This document shows, piece by piece, positions 1-9,181 of a stretch of 40,789 nt of DNA. Within the stretch, counting starts at the first letter, position 1. Every line of letters starts with the position of its first letter. The stretch covers positions 1 to 40,789 of the forward strand of contig CALELC010000173.1 of assembly GCA_937904535.1 (NCBI GenBank), read 5' to 3'. A program made the translations under genes and the position numbers. The DNA is from an uncultured Planctomycetaceae bacterium (GTDB lineage: Bacteria > Planctomycetota > Planctomycetia > Pirellulales > Pirellulaceae). The notes beneath the pieces are model-generated. The model saw nothing but the letters and a program-made list of their open reading frames with translations. It did no database searches and had not been told where the DNA came from.

Positions 1-214
1 CAACATCAATATTGACGGCGACCCGCATTTGATGAAAGACACAACCTTGCTCAACCAAATCGACTTGGTGGAAGGTGAATACATCAATCGCCGCACGCTG
101 GAATTGAATCGTCGCCGGATTGAGCGGCTCAGTCTGTTGGAGGTCAATCCGGCGGTCGCCGAGCCGCCGGATATCCGTGTGATTCCGCTGGATGAGACGG
201 ATGAAACCTATTGA
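1..214 (+). CDS. C-terminal end of a POTRA-type (Omp85 family) protein, 5' truncated by the window
   Basis: The frame is already open at base 2 and ends at TGA 212-214, so only about 70 C-terminal residues are seen. They read as the end of a POTRA repeat: a hydrophobic strand with IDGDP, then LVEGEYINRRTLELNR, a helix and a last strand with a VNPAV motif. POTRA repeats are the periplasmic part of BamA/TamA proteins and bind unfolded outer-membrane proteins. The next gene on the same strand overlaps or closely follows and encodes the matching Omp85 barrel, so the two probably form one assembly machine. The stop falls where a BamA would continue into its barrel. Either the gene is naturally split or a frameshift separates the halves. 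The family call rests on a short piece and on the neighbour. Confidence 0.6.
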   Translation, partial: NINIDGDPHLMKDTTLLNQIDLVEGEYINRRTLELNRRRIERLSLLEVNPAVAEPPDIRVIPLDETDETY

Positions 215-311
215 TCATCCGGGTAATGAGCCCGTATGCGACAACCTCACACCCTGCCGCGTTTCAACCAGAAGCACACGAAAAGCATTTTTCGGTACGG
301 ATCCTGTCGTT

Positions 312-2042
312 ATGACCCACTCGAACCGCATGACCGCGCTGCGACGCTGGCTGCCCGCCATCGGGCCAATGCTCGTCGCGGCCGGCTGCAACCAGCTGGC
401 GCCCGGAATCAATCCGATCGCCAGCGATCCGCCCTCGTACGCTAACTATGCGGCTACCGACGCCGATTCCACGGTGGCCGCCAAACCCTGGCGCGGTCAT
501 CAAGCGTCTGCTGAAACTCCCAGCGACGGTGCGCTGATCGATGCGGACGATGCCGACGGCGAGCGCTACATCGTGCGCCAGTTCCCGCAGACCTATTCCG
601 GTTCATTGCCGGCACCCGCTCCTGCAACCCAGCCCGGTTACCAGCCGCCACCGACCTACCGTTCGCCGACCTATCAAGACACCTATGGCTCAAACCAGCC
701 ACCGAGCAGCTACCAGGTCCAACCGCCCAGCACCTATCAAGTTCAGCCGCCAACGGAGTATCAACAAGCTCAGCCGCCCAGCGGCTATGTGACACCGCCA
801 GGCATGGCTCCCACTCCGCTGCCCGCAGATAACCTTGCCTCACCGTCCGATGCGCTGCCGTTTTATCCCGGCGGTCCGCTGGCTGATTCGCTCTACGGCC
901 CGCCAGGCTCGCTCGACCCCTACCTGGGCGCACCGACCGGGCCGCCGGTCTACACGCCCAACACGCGGATGGCTGACTTGGAATTGACCGGCGTTCCTGC
1001 CCGTACGGGACGCATCATGTTCGGCGGTGCGGTCAACAGCGATGCGGGCGTGACCGGGCAGGTTACGATCGACGAACGCAACTTTGACATCACCCGTTGG
1101 CCGACCAGTTTTCAGGACTTTGCGAACGGAACTGCCTTCCGCGGGGCTGGTCAGACGCTGCGGATCGAGGCCGTACCGGGCTCGCTGTTCAAACGCTACA
1201 CCATCAGCTTTGCCGATCCCAACTTGTTCGGTTACTTGCCGATCAGCCTGGGGGTCTCCGGGTTTCTCTATGACCGCCGGTTTCAAGACTATGACGAAGA
1301 ACGGCTGGGTGGTCGCCTGAGTCTCGGTTACCGAGTGACGCCTGACCTGTCGCTTTCGGCTGGCGTGACGGGGCAGAACGTTAAAATCCACCGGCCCCGT
1401 GTGTTGGGCGTGCAGCCGCTGGACGATGTGCTCGGCGACAATGAATTGTACACGGGCGAATTCAAACTAACCCACGACACTCGCGATAGCCCGTTCCAGC
1501 CGAGCGAAGGGCACTTCTTGGAACTCGGCTATGAGCGGGCGTTTGGCGATTATGACTATTCCCGCTATGAGATCGAAAATCGCAACTACCTGCTGGTTGC
1601 ACAGCGGGCTGACGGTTCCGGCAAGCAGACGCTGTCACTCGGCACTCGGCTCGGTTTCAGTGGCAGCGAAACACCGCTGTTCGAGAACTACTTTGCCGGT
1701 GGCTATTCAACGATGCGCGGGTTTGATTTCCGCGGTGCCAGTCCGGTGATCGGCGGGGTCCAGGTCGGGGGCCGCTTTCAGTGGCTCAACACGCTGGAGT
1801 ACATGTTCCCGATCACAGCCGACGATGCCTTTCGCGGCGTAGCGTTTGTCGACTTCGGAACGGTCGAACGGGACATCGAAGTGAACCGCGAAAACTTTCG
1901 CGTGGCGCCGGGTTTAGGTCTGCGCGTGGCGATCCCAATGCTCGGCCCAGCGCCGTTGGCATTCGACTTCGCATATCCGGTGACCAAGGCTGATACCGAC
2001 GAGAAACGGATCTTCAGCTTCTACATGAGCGCCATCCGCTAG
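312..2042 (+). CDS. Omp85/BamA-type outer-membrane barrel protein (surface antigen D15 domain)
   Basis: The last ~320 residues form a bacterial surface antigen (D15) barrel: it opens with a GRIMFGGAVNSDAG strand, contains the RGF/Y-type loop motif (MRGFDFRG) diagnostic of Omp85 proteins, and has a GLGLRVAIPMLGPAPLAFDF strand near the end. It is preceded by a long Pro/Gln/Tyr-rich linker with repeated PPSxYQVQPP units. The frame is open from ATG 192, but ATG 312 or 330 gives a plausible N-terminus: arginines, a hydrophobic stretch and a lipobox-like VAAGC followed by Asn. I chose 312; no strong Shine-Dalgarno decides it. No POTRA repeat is present in this frame; that part appears to be in the upstream gene. 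The role inferred is insertion of proteins into the outer membrane. The lipoprotein signal on a barrel protein is unusual. Confidence 0.82.
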   Translation: MTHSNRMTALRRWLPAIGPMLVAAGCNQLAPGINPIASDPPSYANYAATDADSTVAAKPWRGHQASAETPSDGALIDADDADGERYIVRQFPQTYSGSLPAPAPATQPGYQPPPTYRSPTYQDTYGSNQPPSSYQVQPPSTYQVQPPTEYQQAQPPSGYVTPPGMAPTPLPADNLASPSDALPFYPGGPLADSLYGPPGSLDPYLGAPTGPPVYTPNTRMADLELTGVPARTGRIMFGGAVNSDAGVTGQVTIDERNFDITRWPTSFQDFANGTAFRGAGQTLRIEAVPGSLFKRYTISFADPNLFGYLPISLGVSGFLYDRRFQDYDEERLGGRLSLGYRVTPDLSLSAGVTGQNVKIHRPRVLGVQPLDDVLGDNELYTGEFKLTHDTRDSPFQPSEGHFLELGYERAFGDYDYSRYEIENRNYLLVAQRADGSGKQTLSLGTRLGFSGSETPLFENYFAGGYSTMRGFDFRGASPVIGGVQVGGRFQWLNTLEYMFPITADDAFRGVAFVDFGTVERDIEVNRENFRVAPGLGLRVAIPMLGPAPLAFDFAYPVTKADTDEKRIFSFYMSAIR

Positions 2043-2112
2043 CCTCGGCCAAGGCAATGCCGCATCAAGCGCTGTTCCCAGGGACAGGCCCCGGTTTTGG
2101 CAGCGCTGACGA

Positions 2113-2334
2113 TTACCGCTCGCGGAAGATGATCCGCCCCTTGCTGAGGTCGTAGGGGGATAATTCGACCCGGACCTTGTCGCCAGGGACAATGCGGATG
2201 AAGTGTTTGCGCATCCGGCCGGCAACGTGTGCCATCACTTCGGTGCCGGTTTCGAGTTGAACGCGAAAGCGAGTATTCGCCAACGCCTGAGTTACGGTGC
2301 CTTCAACTTCGAAGGCTTCTTCCTTTTTGGCCAA
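2113..2334 (-). CDS. infA: Translation initiation factor IF-1
   Basis: This 73-residue protein covers the whole S1/OB-fold IF-1 family, including the signature HVAGRMRKHFIRIVPGDKVRVELSPYDLSKGRI. IF-1 binds the 30S A site and works with IF-2 and IF-3 during initiation. The start is unusual: the codon is TTG (minus strand, 2334-2332). There is no in-frame ATG or GTG that gives a full-length protein, and a CAGGA sits about 10 bases upstream. The reading MAKKEEAFEVEG matches the usual N-terminus. It converges on the Omp85 barrel gene with a 70-base gap. A candidate promoter lies about 65 bases upstream of the start. Confidence 0.96.
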   Translation of the reverse strand: MAKKEEAFEVEGTVTQALANTRFRVQLETGTEVMAHVAGRMRKHFIRIVPGDKVRVELSPYDLSKGRIIFRER

Positions 2335-2397
2335 GTGTGAAAAATCCTGCTGGGTGAAATCGTTGGAAACGATCGGGTTGTATCTTCAGAGGCCAAT

Positions 2398-2427
2398 GTT
2401 ATAGCAGGCTCTCGGGGGTCTGGCTAA
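2398..2427 (-). promoter_or_regulatory. Candidate infA promoter (extended -10)
   Basis: On the minus strand TATAAC (2403-2398) is preceded by TG-C, giving an extended -10 element. A weak TTAGCC (2427-2422) lies 18 bases further upstream. The predicted transcript starts roughly 60 bases before the infA TTG codon. Assigned from consensus similarity only. Confidence 0.4.
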
Positions 2428-2576
2428 CGGAAAGCGATCAGCGGTGCCCAGGAATTTTCTGATTTCGGAGCTGAACAAGCCGGTTTTGGAATGCGCAAAT
2501 GACGGAGCGATCGCTACACTTCCCGCCAAATTAACTTTCCGGGAGTATCGAGGCGACGTCGCGGGAGCTGCATGCG

Positions 2577-4106
2577 ATGCTGGGATTTGCTGTCATTGTC
2601 TATCTGTTAGCGACGGTCGCGATCGGGTTATATGCCTCGACGCGCGTCCATGGGGCGAAAGACTTCATGGTGGCCGGCCGCTCGCTGCCGCTGTACATGA
2701 ACTTCGCCTGTGTGTTCGCCACCTGGTTCGGTGCCGAAACCGTGCTGTCGATCTCGGCGACCTTTACCCGCGACGGGCTCGTCGGCATCTCGGGCGACCC
2801 CTTCGGCGCGGCGACGTGCTTGGTGCTGGTCGCGCTGCTGTTTGCTCGGGCGTTCTACCGCATGGAACTGCTGACCATCGGCGACTTCTATCGCAAGCGG
2901 TTTGGCAAAGCGGTTGAGACTTTCACCGCCGCCGTGATCACGATGTCCTACCTCGGCTGGACTTCCGCCCAGATGACGGCCTTGGGGCTAGTGCTGCACG
3001 TGCTCGCCGAAGGTGCTTTTGGACCGGGGACGTTGCCGCTGACCCAGGCAATTCTGGTTGGAGCGACGGTTGTTGTGATCTACACCATCCTCGGCGGGAT
3101 GTGGTCAGTCGCCCTCACCGACCTGATTCAGACGGCGGTGATCATTATCGGGCTAATCTTGATTGCCTTGTTCTTGGCTGGTGAAGCCGGTGGCGTGGCC
3201 ACCGTGGTGGAACACGCCCGCGTCAACGACAAGTTGCGCTTGTTCCCCACGGGTGATTGGCGAGAGTGGTTGTTGTTCATCGGGCCATTCATCACGCTGG
3301 CCCTCGGATCGATTCCCCAACAAGACGTCTTCCAGCGAGTCACCAGTGCTAAGAACGAGAAGACCGCTGTCCGCGGCACCCTGTTAGGCGGGCTGTTTTA
3401 TCTGGGCTTTGCCTTCGTGCCGATGTTCATCGCCTATTGTGCGATCGTGATCGATCCGTCGTTCACGCAGTTGTTTGAGTCCGAAGATGAACGCGTGATC
3501 CAACAGATCCTGCCGTCGCTGATCCTGCAAAAGACTCCTTTCTGGGCTCAGGTGTTATTCTTTGGCGCCCTGTTGTCGGCCATTTTGTCGACCGCCAGTG
3601 GCACGCTGCTGGCACCGGCGAGCCTGTTTACCGAGAACGTGATGCGGCCGTTCTTCCCGAAGCTCGTTGAAAAGCACATGTTGCTGCTGCTGCGAGTGGT
3701 GTTGCTGCTGTTCGCCGTCGGCGCAACGCGCTATGCGGTGACCTCCAACGCGACGATGTATCAGATGGTGCAAGGAGCGTATTCCGTGCCGCTGGTCGGC
3801 GCGTTCATTCCGCTGGTGATGGGCATTTACTGGCGGCGAGCCACGACGCAAGGAGCGATGGCGTCGATCGTGTTGGGCATCACCGTGTGGCTGTTCTGCT
3901 GGTTTAGCTACGGCGATGAAGCGCTGGTGCCTCCGCAACTGGTGGGATTGGTGGCGAGCTTCTTCGGCATGCTGATCGGTTCAGTGACTCCGCAGTGGAT
4001 CGAATCGGTGCCATACTTCGATCCGATGCAACCACCGACCACGGAGCATGATCCGTTGATGGAAGAGAGCGACGAAGCCGAACCTGAAGTGGTGCTGCAG
4101 TCGTAG
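2577..4106 (+). CDS. Sodium:solute symporter (SSS family)
   Basis: This is a 509-residue polytopic membrane protein with about 13 hydrophobic helices. It begins directly with a helix and has the SSS family pattern: GAKDFMVAGRSLP after helix 1, then FATWFGAETVL in helix 2 and a central QDVFQRVTSAKNEKTA segment. The family couples Na+ entry to uptake of sugars, amino acids, carboxylates or vitamins; the substrate cannot be told from sequence. The ATG at 2577 has GGGAG about 9 bases upstream. The C-terminus is acidic and cytoplasmic. The gene converges on a sugar-acid dehydratase with only 11 bases between stops, so a link to sugar-acid uptake is possible but is inference. Confidence 0.9.
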   Translation: MLGFAVIVYLLATVAIGLYASTRVHGAKDFMVAGRSLPLYMNFACVFATWFGAETVLSISATFTRDGLVGISGDPFGAATCLVLVALLFARAFYRMELLTIGDFYRKRFGKAVETFTAAVITMSYLGWTSAQMTALGLVLHVLAEGAFGPGTLPLTQAILVGATVVVIYTILGGMWSVALTDLIQTAVIIIGLILIALFLAGEAGGVATVVEHARVNDKLRLFPTGDWREWLLFIGPFITLALGSIPQQDVFQRVTSAKNEKTAVRGTLLGGLFYLGFAFVPMFIAYCAIVIDPSFTQLFESEDERVIQQILPSLILQKTPFWAQVLFFGALLSAILSTASGTLLAPASLFTENVMRPFFPKLVEKHMLLLLRVVLLLFAVGATRYAVTSNATMYQMVQGAYSVPLVGAFIPLVMGIYWRRATTQGAMASIVLGITVWLFCWFSYGDEALVPPQLVGLVASFFGMLIGSVTPQWIESVPYFDPMQPPTTEHDPLMEESDEAEPEVVLQS

Positions 4107-4117
4107 GCTTGGAGGCG

Positions 4118-5875
4118 TTAGTAGATTCCCGGTTCGGCGCCGGGAGTCCGGCCGGCCAAGAAATCGAAGTCGCATCCTTGGTTGGCCTGGGTGACGTGCT
4201 TCGAATAGAGCTGCCCATAACCCCGATCGAACTTCGGCTCGGGCGGCGTCCAGTTCGCCATCCGCCGCGCGATTTCGGCTTCATCAACGTGCCAGTGGAT
4301 CGTCCGCAGCGGGATGTTGATCTCGATCTCATCGCCGGTTTGTACGAGCGCTAGTGGCCCACCCAAAAAACTCTCCGGCGCCACGTGGAGCACGCAGGTC
4401 CCGTAGCTGGTGCCGCTCATCCGCGCGTCGCTGATCCGCACCATATCGCGGACACCCTGTCGCAACAGCTTTTTGGGAATCGGCAGCATGCCCCATTCCG
4501 GCAACCCCGGGGCACCGAGCGGCCCGGCGGATCGCAACACCAGCACCGAGTCAGCGGTCACGTCTAAATCAGGATCATCCAGCCGCGCCTTCATGTCCGG
4601 ATAGTCTTCAAACACCACCGCGGGACCGCGGTGGTGTTGCAGCCGCGGATCGGCTCCGAGCGGCTTGATCACGCAGCCATCGGGCGCCAGGTTGCCGCGG
4701 AGCACACAGGTGCCGCCGCTCGCCGATACCGGATTGCTCCGATCGCGGATCACTTCGGGATCGTGACGCGGAACTCCCGTGATCTGCTCGCCGAGAGTCC
4801 GGCCCGAAATCGTCAGACAGTCGGTGTGCAGCAGGTCGCGGATCTGGTCCAGCAGCGCGGGCAGACCGCCAGCGTTGAAGAAATCTTCCATCAAGAACCG
4901 GCCGCCGGGCCGCAAATCGCCGATGACTGGAGTCGATCGCGAAAGTTCGTCGAAGCGATCAAGCGTCAACTCGATGCCGGCGCGGCCCGCTAATGCGATC
5001 AAGTGGACAATCGAATTGGTTGAGCCACCGATTGAGAGCCCGGTCACCAGCGCGTTGTCGAGTGACTCGCGGGTCACCAGTTGAGAAGGACGCAGGTTTT
5101 CCCACGCGATTTCGACGGCGCGGCGGCCGGTCCGCACCGCCAGCCGACCATGGTCAGCCACCACCGACGGCGTGGCCGCGGCTCCTGGCAGCGTGAACCC
5201 CATCGCCTCCGCGATGCAGGCCATCGTGCTGGCTGTGCCCATCGTCATGCACGTGCCGGCGCTGCGAGCAATGCAGTTCTCGATCTGATTCCAATCGGCA
5301 TCACACAACACCCCGGCCCCACGCTGGTCCCAGTATTTCCAAGCGTCGCTGCCGCTGCCGAGCGTTTCGTTGCACCACCGGGCTTTGAGCATCGGTCCCG
5401 CTGGCAAGAAGATACTGGGGATGTCGGCGCTGATCGCGCCCATCAACATCGCCGGCACTGTTTTGTCGCAACCGCCCATCAGCACCGCCGCATCGATCGG
5501 ATGACAGCGCAGCACTTCCTCGACTTCCATCGACAACAGATTGCGATAGAGCATCGTGGTCGGCTTCATCAGCATCTCGCCGAGCGACATTACCGGCACT
5601 TCGACCGGAAACCCGCCCGCTTGCAGAATCCCTCGGCGAACATCGTTGGCACGCTCGCGAAAATGCGAGTGACACGTATTCAGCTCGCTCCAGGTGTTGA
5701 GGATCGCGATGATCGGTCGGTCGCGATAATCGATGTCATCAAAGCCCATGCCCTTTAGCCGGGATCGATGGCCAAACGACCGGAGATCATCGGGAGCAAA
5801 CCAGCGAGCTGAGCGAAGTTGAGCCGGGTCACGAGGTGCGGACGGATCTCGGGGCGACGAAGCGGCAGCAGACAT
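4118..5875 (-). CDS. IlvD/Edd family dehydratase, probably acting on a sugar acid (pentonate type)
   Basis: The 585-residue protein is full length for the IlvD/Edd family, which dehydrates 2,3-dihydroxy acids using an Fe-S cluster. Cys68 (NTCHSH), Cys136 (GGCDKT) and Cys209 (AGTCMTMGTAS) have the spacing of the cluster ligands in L-arabinonate/pentonate dehydratases. Lys138 follows the second cysteine, and the catalytic-serine region MSGTSYG is at 486-492. The opening (LRSARWF, ILNTWSELNTCHSH, EVPVMSLGEMLMKPT) resembles the sugar-acid branch more than the branched-chain amino acid IlvD. Its ATG directly follows the TAA of the GlnE-like gene (TAAATG), implying co-transcription and perhaps translational coupling. 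The exact substrate is not decided by the sequence. Confidence 0.88.
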   Translation of the reverse strand: MSAAASSPRDPSAPRDPAQLRSARWFAPDDLRSFGHRSRLKGMGFDDIDYRDRPIIAILNTWSELNTCHSHFRERANDVRRGILQAGGFPVEVPVMSLGEMLMKPTTMLYRNLLSMEVEEVLRCHPIDAAVLMGGCDKTVPAMLMGAISADIPSIFLPAGPMLKARWCNETLGSGSDAWKYWDQRGAGVLCDADWNQIENCIARSAGTCMTMGTASTMACIAEAMGFTLPGAAATPSVVADHGRLAVRTGRRAVEIAWENLRPSQLVTRESLDNALVTGLSIGGSTNSIVHLIALAGRAGIELTLDRFDELSRSTPVIGDLRPGGRFLMEDFFNAGGLPALLDQIRDLLHTDCLTISGRTLGEQITGVPRHDPEVIRDRSNPVSASGGTCVLRGNLAPDGCVIKPLGADPRLQHHRGPAVVFEDYPDMKARLDDPDLDVTADSVLVLRSAGPLGAPGLPEWGMLPIPKKLLRQGVRDMVRISDARMSGTSYGTCVLHVAPESFLGGPLALVQTGDEIEINIPLRTIHWHVDEAEIARRMANWTPPEPKFDRGYGQLYSKHVTQANQGCDFDFLAGRTPGAEPGIY

Positions 5876-8800
5876 TTACGACAAGTCTCGGATCAGGTTG
5901 TTAAAGATCTGACGGTTGGACGCCCGCACCTGACGGCAAAGCGCAACGATTTCATCAGCGTCGCGGCGGCCCATGAGCATGGCTAGTTGCCGCAGCGCCA
6001 GCGGATCGCTTGGGATCTCGTGACGTTTGGGCGTGGCGAGCAATCGCAGTTTGGATTCGACTTCCCGCAGCGTCCGGTAGTTGCTGCGGAGCGTCTCAGC
6101 GGTTTGACGATCGATCAAATCTGCATCGGCAATTCGGGCCAAGGCCTCCATCGTTCCGGGCACCAGAATCTGAGGCTGCTTGGCGGCATGGCACAATTGC
6201 AGCGTTTGGGTGATCAATTCGACATCGACCGTTCCGCCCGCAGCACGTTTGAGGTTGTCCTCACCCGCAGAAGCCTCCATCGCCAGCCGCAGCTCCTGGA
6301 CCTGCGTCGCCATCATCGGATACCACTCGCCCGCAACGATCAGCTCGCGGATCAGCGTTTCGACTCGGCTGCGCGTTTGCGGTGAGCCCGAAATCGCACG
6401 GGCCTTGCAAAGCGCCAACCGCTGAGCGAGCGTGGCTTGGCCGCGGCGGAAATACGCGGCCAAAGCATCCAGCGACGTCGCGAGGCGGCGCTCGCTGGCC
6501 GCGCCGGTGAGATCAAAAGGTACGCCCAACTCCAGCAACTGCTTGCCGTCGGCCGGTTCGTTGACCAGTGCCGTGGTGTGCCGTGCCACCTCGCTGAAAA
6601 AGGTTGCGGTGGTGGTCGTGTGACGATGGCCGCCGACCCGCCGCTGCGTTTGGCAATCCGCGGTGTAGAGAAATTGCACCTGCAGATCGCTGTGATAGTT
6701 CGGTTCCTTGGCGCCCAACTTACCGAGTGCCAGGATCACCAGCTCCACCGGTTCACCGGCAGGCGTGATCGGATCGCCGTACTGTTCGGCCAGTTCCCGC
6801 TGCACCGCTTCGCTCATCCGCCGCAGGATACATTCGGCTGTCCCCGCAAGCGCCGCATGCGTTGCTTCGAGCGACTCTTTGCCAAGGCAGTCGCGGACAC
6901 CGATCTGCAGATGTGCTCCGTTTTTAAAGCTTTGCAAAATCGTGCGAATGTCGACCGCCGTCCGGCACAACTCCGTCGACGAAGCTTCCAACCACGCATC
7001 CGACGGCAAGCGATCGAGGATCAGCGAATCGATCAACTCGTCGATCATCCCCGGATAATTGACCAGGATGCCGGTCAGATACGGACTGCACGCGCACAGC
7101 CGCACGAACAGCCGCAGCGCCGCGGGCGATGAACCGAACAGTTCCCACAAGACGGCTTTGCCGCCGAGCGAATCGCTCACCTGAGCCAGCGTTCGCAACG
7201 TACGGTGTGGATCCGGCGTCTGGCCGACTTCAGCAAGCAAGGCCGGAGCGATTTCTGCCAAGTAGTGCCGACAGCGTCGGCTGGACAGGAACGGTACCGG
7301 CTCGGTCGCTAACCGCTGCAGGTCGCTCATTGCCGCCTGCAAGTCCTGCATCCCGTGTCGCGAAAACACATCAGCGATCAACGAGCGATCCGGCTCTGGA
7401 TCGAGTACCAGTTCGGTCTCGATGGGAGTCTCTTCAAACTCGGACTCATTCCCGCGCACGGCGTCTTCGAGCAGCCGGCGGATCGTCTGTTGGTTCAGTC
7501 GACATGCAACCTCAACCGCTTGCAGCAGTTGCTCGGCGTCGCCCCGGCCCGCAGCATCGCGATAGCCAAGATTCCATGCGGTGATCGCCGGATTTGTCGC
7601 TCCCTCGGCAGAGACCGTCTGCAGTTGTCCAAAGTCGCCGCCAGCGTCCACCTGACGGCAATGCTCGTATCGCTTGAGCAACTGGTAGTGCTCGCTGAGC
7701 AGTGCCGCTTCTTGGACGGTCAAGCAATCGGCGACCAACAGCGCCTGAATTGCCGCGGACGTCGCTCTCACCCGCACGCCTTCGAGTTCCCCGCCGTTGA
7801 TGACCTGCAGCAAGCTGACGATCTGTTCGATGTCGTTCAGGCCACCGACGCGCTGACGGATATCGGTCGCGGTTTCGGGCTCGTCGGTTAGCCGGCGAGC
7901 GAACTTCCGCATCAGGGTTTGCAGCCCTTCTTGGTCGACTCGCTGCAGATACTTCCGGTACACCCAAGGTTCAATCAACTCGAGGAACGAGCCGCCCAGC
8001 GGAATGTCGCCCGCGACCACTCGGCTTTTGACATGCAGCACTCGTTCCCAGGTGCGGCCGACGAGCTGATAGTGGCGATGCGCTTCGGTAACGGTCGTCA
8101 CGACCGGGCCGTCTTCGCCCAGGGGACGCCGTGCCAGTGAGACATCGAACAGCGGACCCAGCTCCGCAGGCGGTACTCCGTCAGCCAAAACATCCGCGGC
8201 GGCGTCGATTGGCGGAGCTTCGCCCCCGTCAAACTCTGGACCTGTGGCAAGCCCCTGAGACGCCGCCGCATCGGCATCGGTCGCCGCCCAGTCACCGCGA
8301 ACCAGGGCGACCACTTCGTTGCAGAGCTGACGGAAATACTCATCGCCCGGCAGGTTCACTGCGCCGTCGGTCGGCCCACAGAGATCGCAGAGGAACATCA
8401 CCTCCAGCGGCGTGTCGTAGCCGAGTTCGCCGGCGCCGAACGCTCCCAGCCCGATCACGCTCAGGCGGCCAGGTTCTCCGTTGGGGCGACGCGGAATGCC
8501 GTAGCGGCTAGACATCTGGGCGGTGGCGAAGTGCAGAGCGGATTCGAAGATCGCTTCAGCCAGGATCGTTAACTGCGACATCACACGGCCGCTGGACGCC
8601 CCGGCGACAAACTCGCCGTAGGCAATCCGCAATCGTTCTCGGCCGGCCACGGCGCGGAGCAAGGCTGCTGCTGCCGCCGATCCGCCGCCGCAAGCGGCCA
8701 ACGCATCGAGTTCGGCCACGATCTCGTCGATCAGCACCTCGCGCCGCACATCGGCTCCGCCGCTGGCGCGCACCAAATCAAAGGATTCGGGATCGGCAAT

Positions 8801-9181
8801 CAACTGATTGGCGAGTCGGTTGCCCGTGCCGAGCAACCGCAGCAACGTGGCCAAGGCGTCTTCATCGCGCTCGAAGAACGCCAGCAACGAAGTCGGGCTG
8901 CGCGAGGCAGCGATGAATCGCTGGAGCCGTGAGACGACGGTTGCCGGATCAGCGGTTTGAGGAAGTCGCGCGCGAAGCTGAGACTGTAGCCGCTGCAATA
9001 GGTCCAACGGCACCGGCATCGACGCGATCGAACCGAGCAACCCGTCGTCCAAAACCTCATTCATGGTGAACCCGGCATAGAAGTTACGCAAAACCGCGTC
9101 GAGACCTTCCGCTGGCCAGACCGCAGCCGCGGTGGCTTGGTGATCATTGTATTGTCTGGAGCGATTCCTCCGACCACCCAT
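5876..9181 (-). CDS. glnE: GlnE-like glutamine synthetase adenylyltransferase homologue with degenerate active sites
   Basis: This 1101-residue protein has the GlnE layout: an N-terminal nucleotidyltransferase (NT) domain (~240-470), a helical linker (RQRVGGLNDIEQIV), and a C-terminal NT domain (~815 on) followed by a helical tail with AAGGTVDVELITQ. GlnE adds or removes AMP on glutamine synthetase in response to PII. The first NT motif reads GLGAFGAGELGYDTPLEV, where the family has GxGKLGGxELNxxSDxDL: the metal-binding Asp pair is Pro and Glu. The second reads LGKLGAKEPNYHSDLQV: the first Asp is kept and the second is Gln. The protein is longer than typical GlnE (~950), with an acidic insert in the N-terminal half. 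The start is uncertain; ATG 9064 is an alternative 39 codons in. No glnA or glnB is nearby. Homology is clear; activity is doubtful. Confidence 0.82.
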   Translation of the reverse strand: MGGRRNRSRQYNDHQATAAAVWPAEGLDAVLRNFYAGFTMNEVLDDGLLGSIASMPVPLDLLQRLQSQLRARLPQTADPATVVSRLQRFIAASRSPTSLLAFFERDEDALATLLRLLGTGNRLANQLIADPESFDLVRASGGADVRREVLIDEIVAELDALAACGGGSAAAAALLRAVAGRERLRIAYGEFVAGASSGRVMSQLTILAEAIFESALHFATAQMSSRYGIPRRPNGEPGRLSVIGLGAFGAGELGYDTPLEVMFLCDLCGPTDGAVNLPGDEYFRQLCNEVVALVRGDWAATDADAAASQGLATGPEFDGGEAPPIDAAADVLADGVPPAELGPLFDVSLARRPLGEDGPVVTTVTEAHRHYQLVGRTWERVLHVKSRVVAGDIPLGGSFLELIEPWVYRKYLQRVDQEGLQTLMRKFARRLTDEPETATDIRQRVGGLNDIEQIVSLLQVINGGELEGVRVRATSAAIQALLVADCLTVQEAALLSEHYQLLKRYEHCRQVDAGGDFGQLQTVSAEGATNPAITAWNLGYRDAAGRGDAEQLLQAVEVACRLNQQTIRRLLEDAVRGNESEFEETPIETELVLDPEPDRSLIADVFSRHGMQDLQAAMSDLQRLATEPVPFLSSRRCRHYLAEIAPALLAEVGQTPDPHRTLRTLAQVSDSLGGKAVLWELFGSSPAALRLFVRLCACSPYLTGILVNYPGMIDELIDSLILDRLPSDAWLEASSTELCRTAVDIRTILQSFKNGAHLQIGVRDCLGKESLEATHAALAGTAECILRRMSEAVQRELAEQYGDPITPAGEPVELVILALGKLGAKEPNYHSDLQVQFLYTADCQTQRRVGGHRHTTTTATFFSEVARHTTALVNEPADGKQLLELGVPFDLTGAASERRLATSLDALAAYFRRGQATLAQRLALCKARAISGSPQTRSRVETLIRELIVAGEWYPMMATQVQELRLAMEASAGEDNLKRAAGGTVDVELITQTLQLCHAAKQPQILVPGTMEALARIADADLIDRQTAETLRSNYRTLREVESKLRLLATPKRHEIPSDPLALRQLAMLMGRRDADEIVALCRQVRASNRQIFNNLIRDLS

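Noticed and set aside
6437..7132. 231-codon plus-strand frame inside the GlnE-like gene
   Set aside because: Antisense shadow with no ribosome-binding site or family resemblance.
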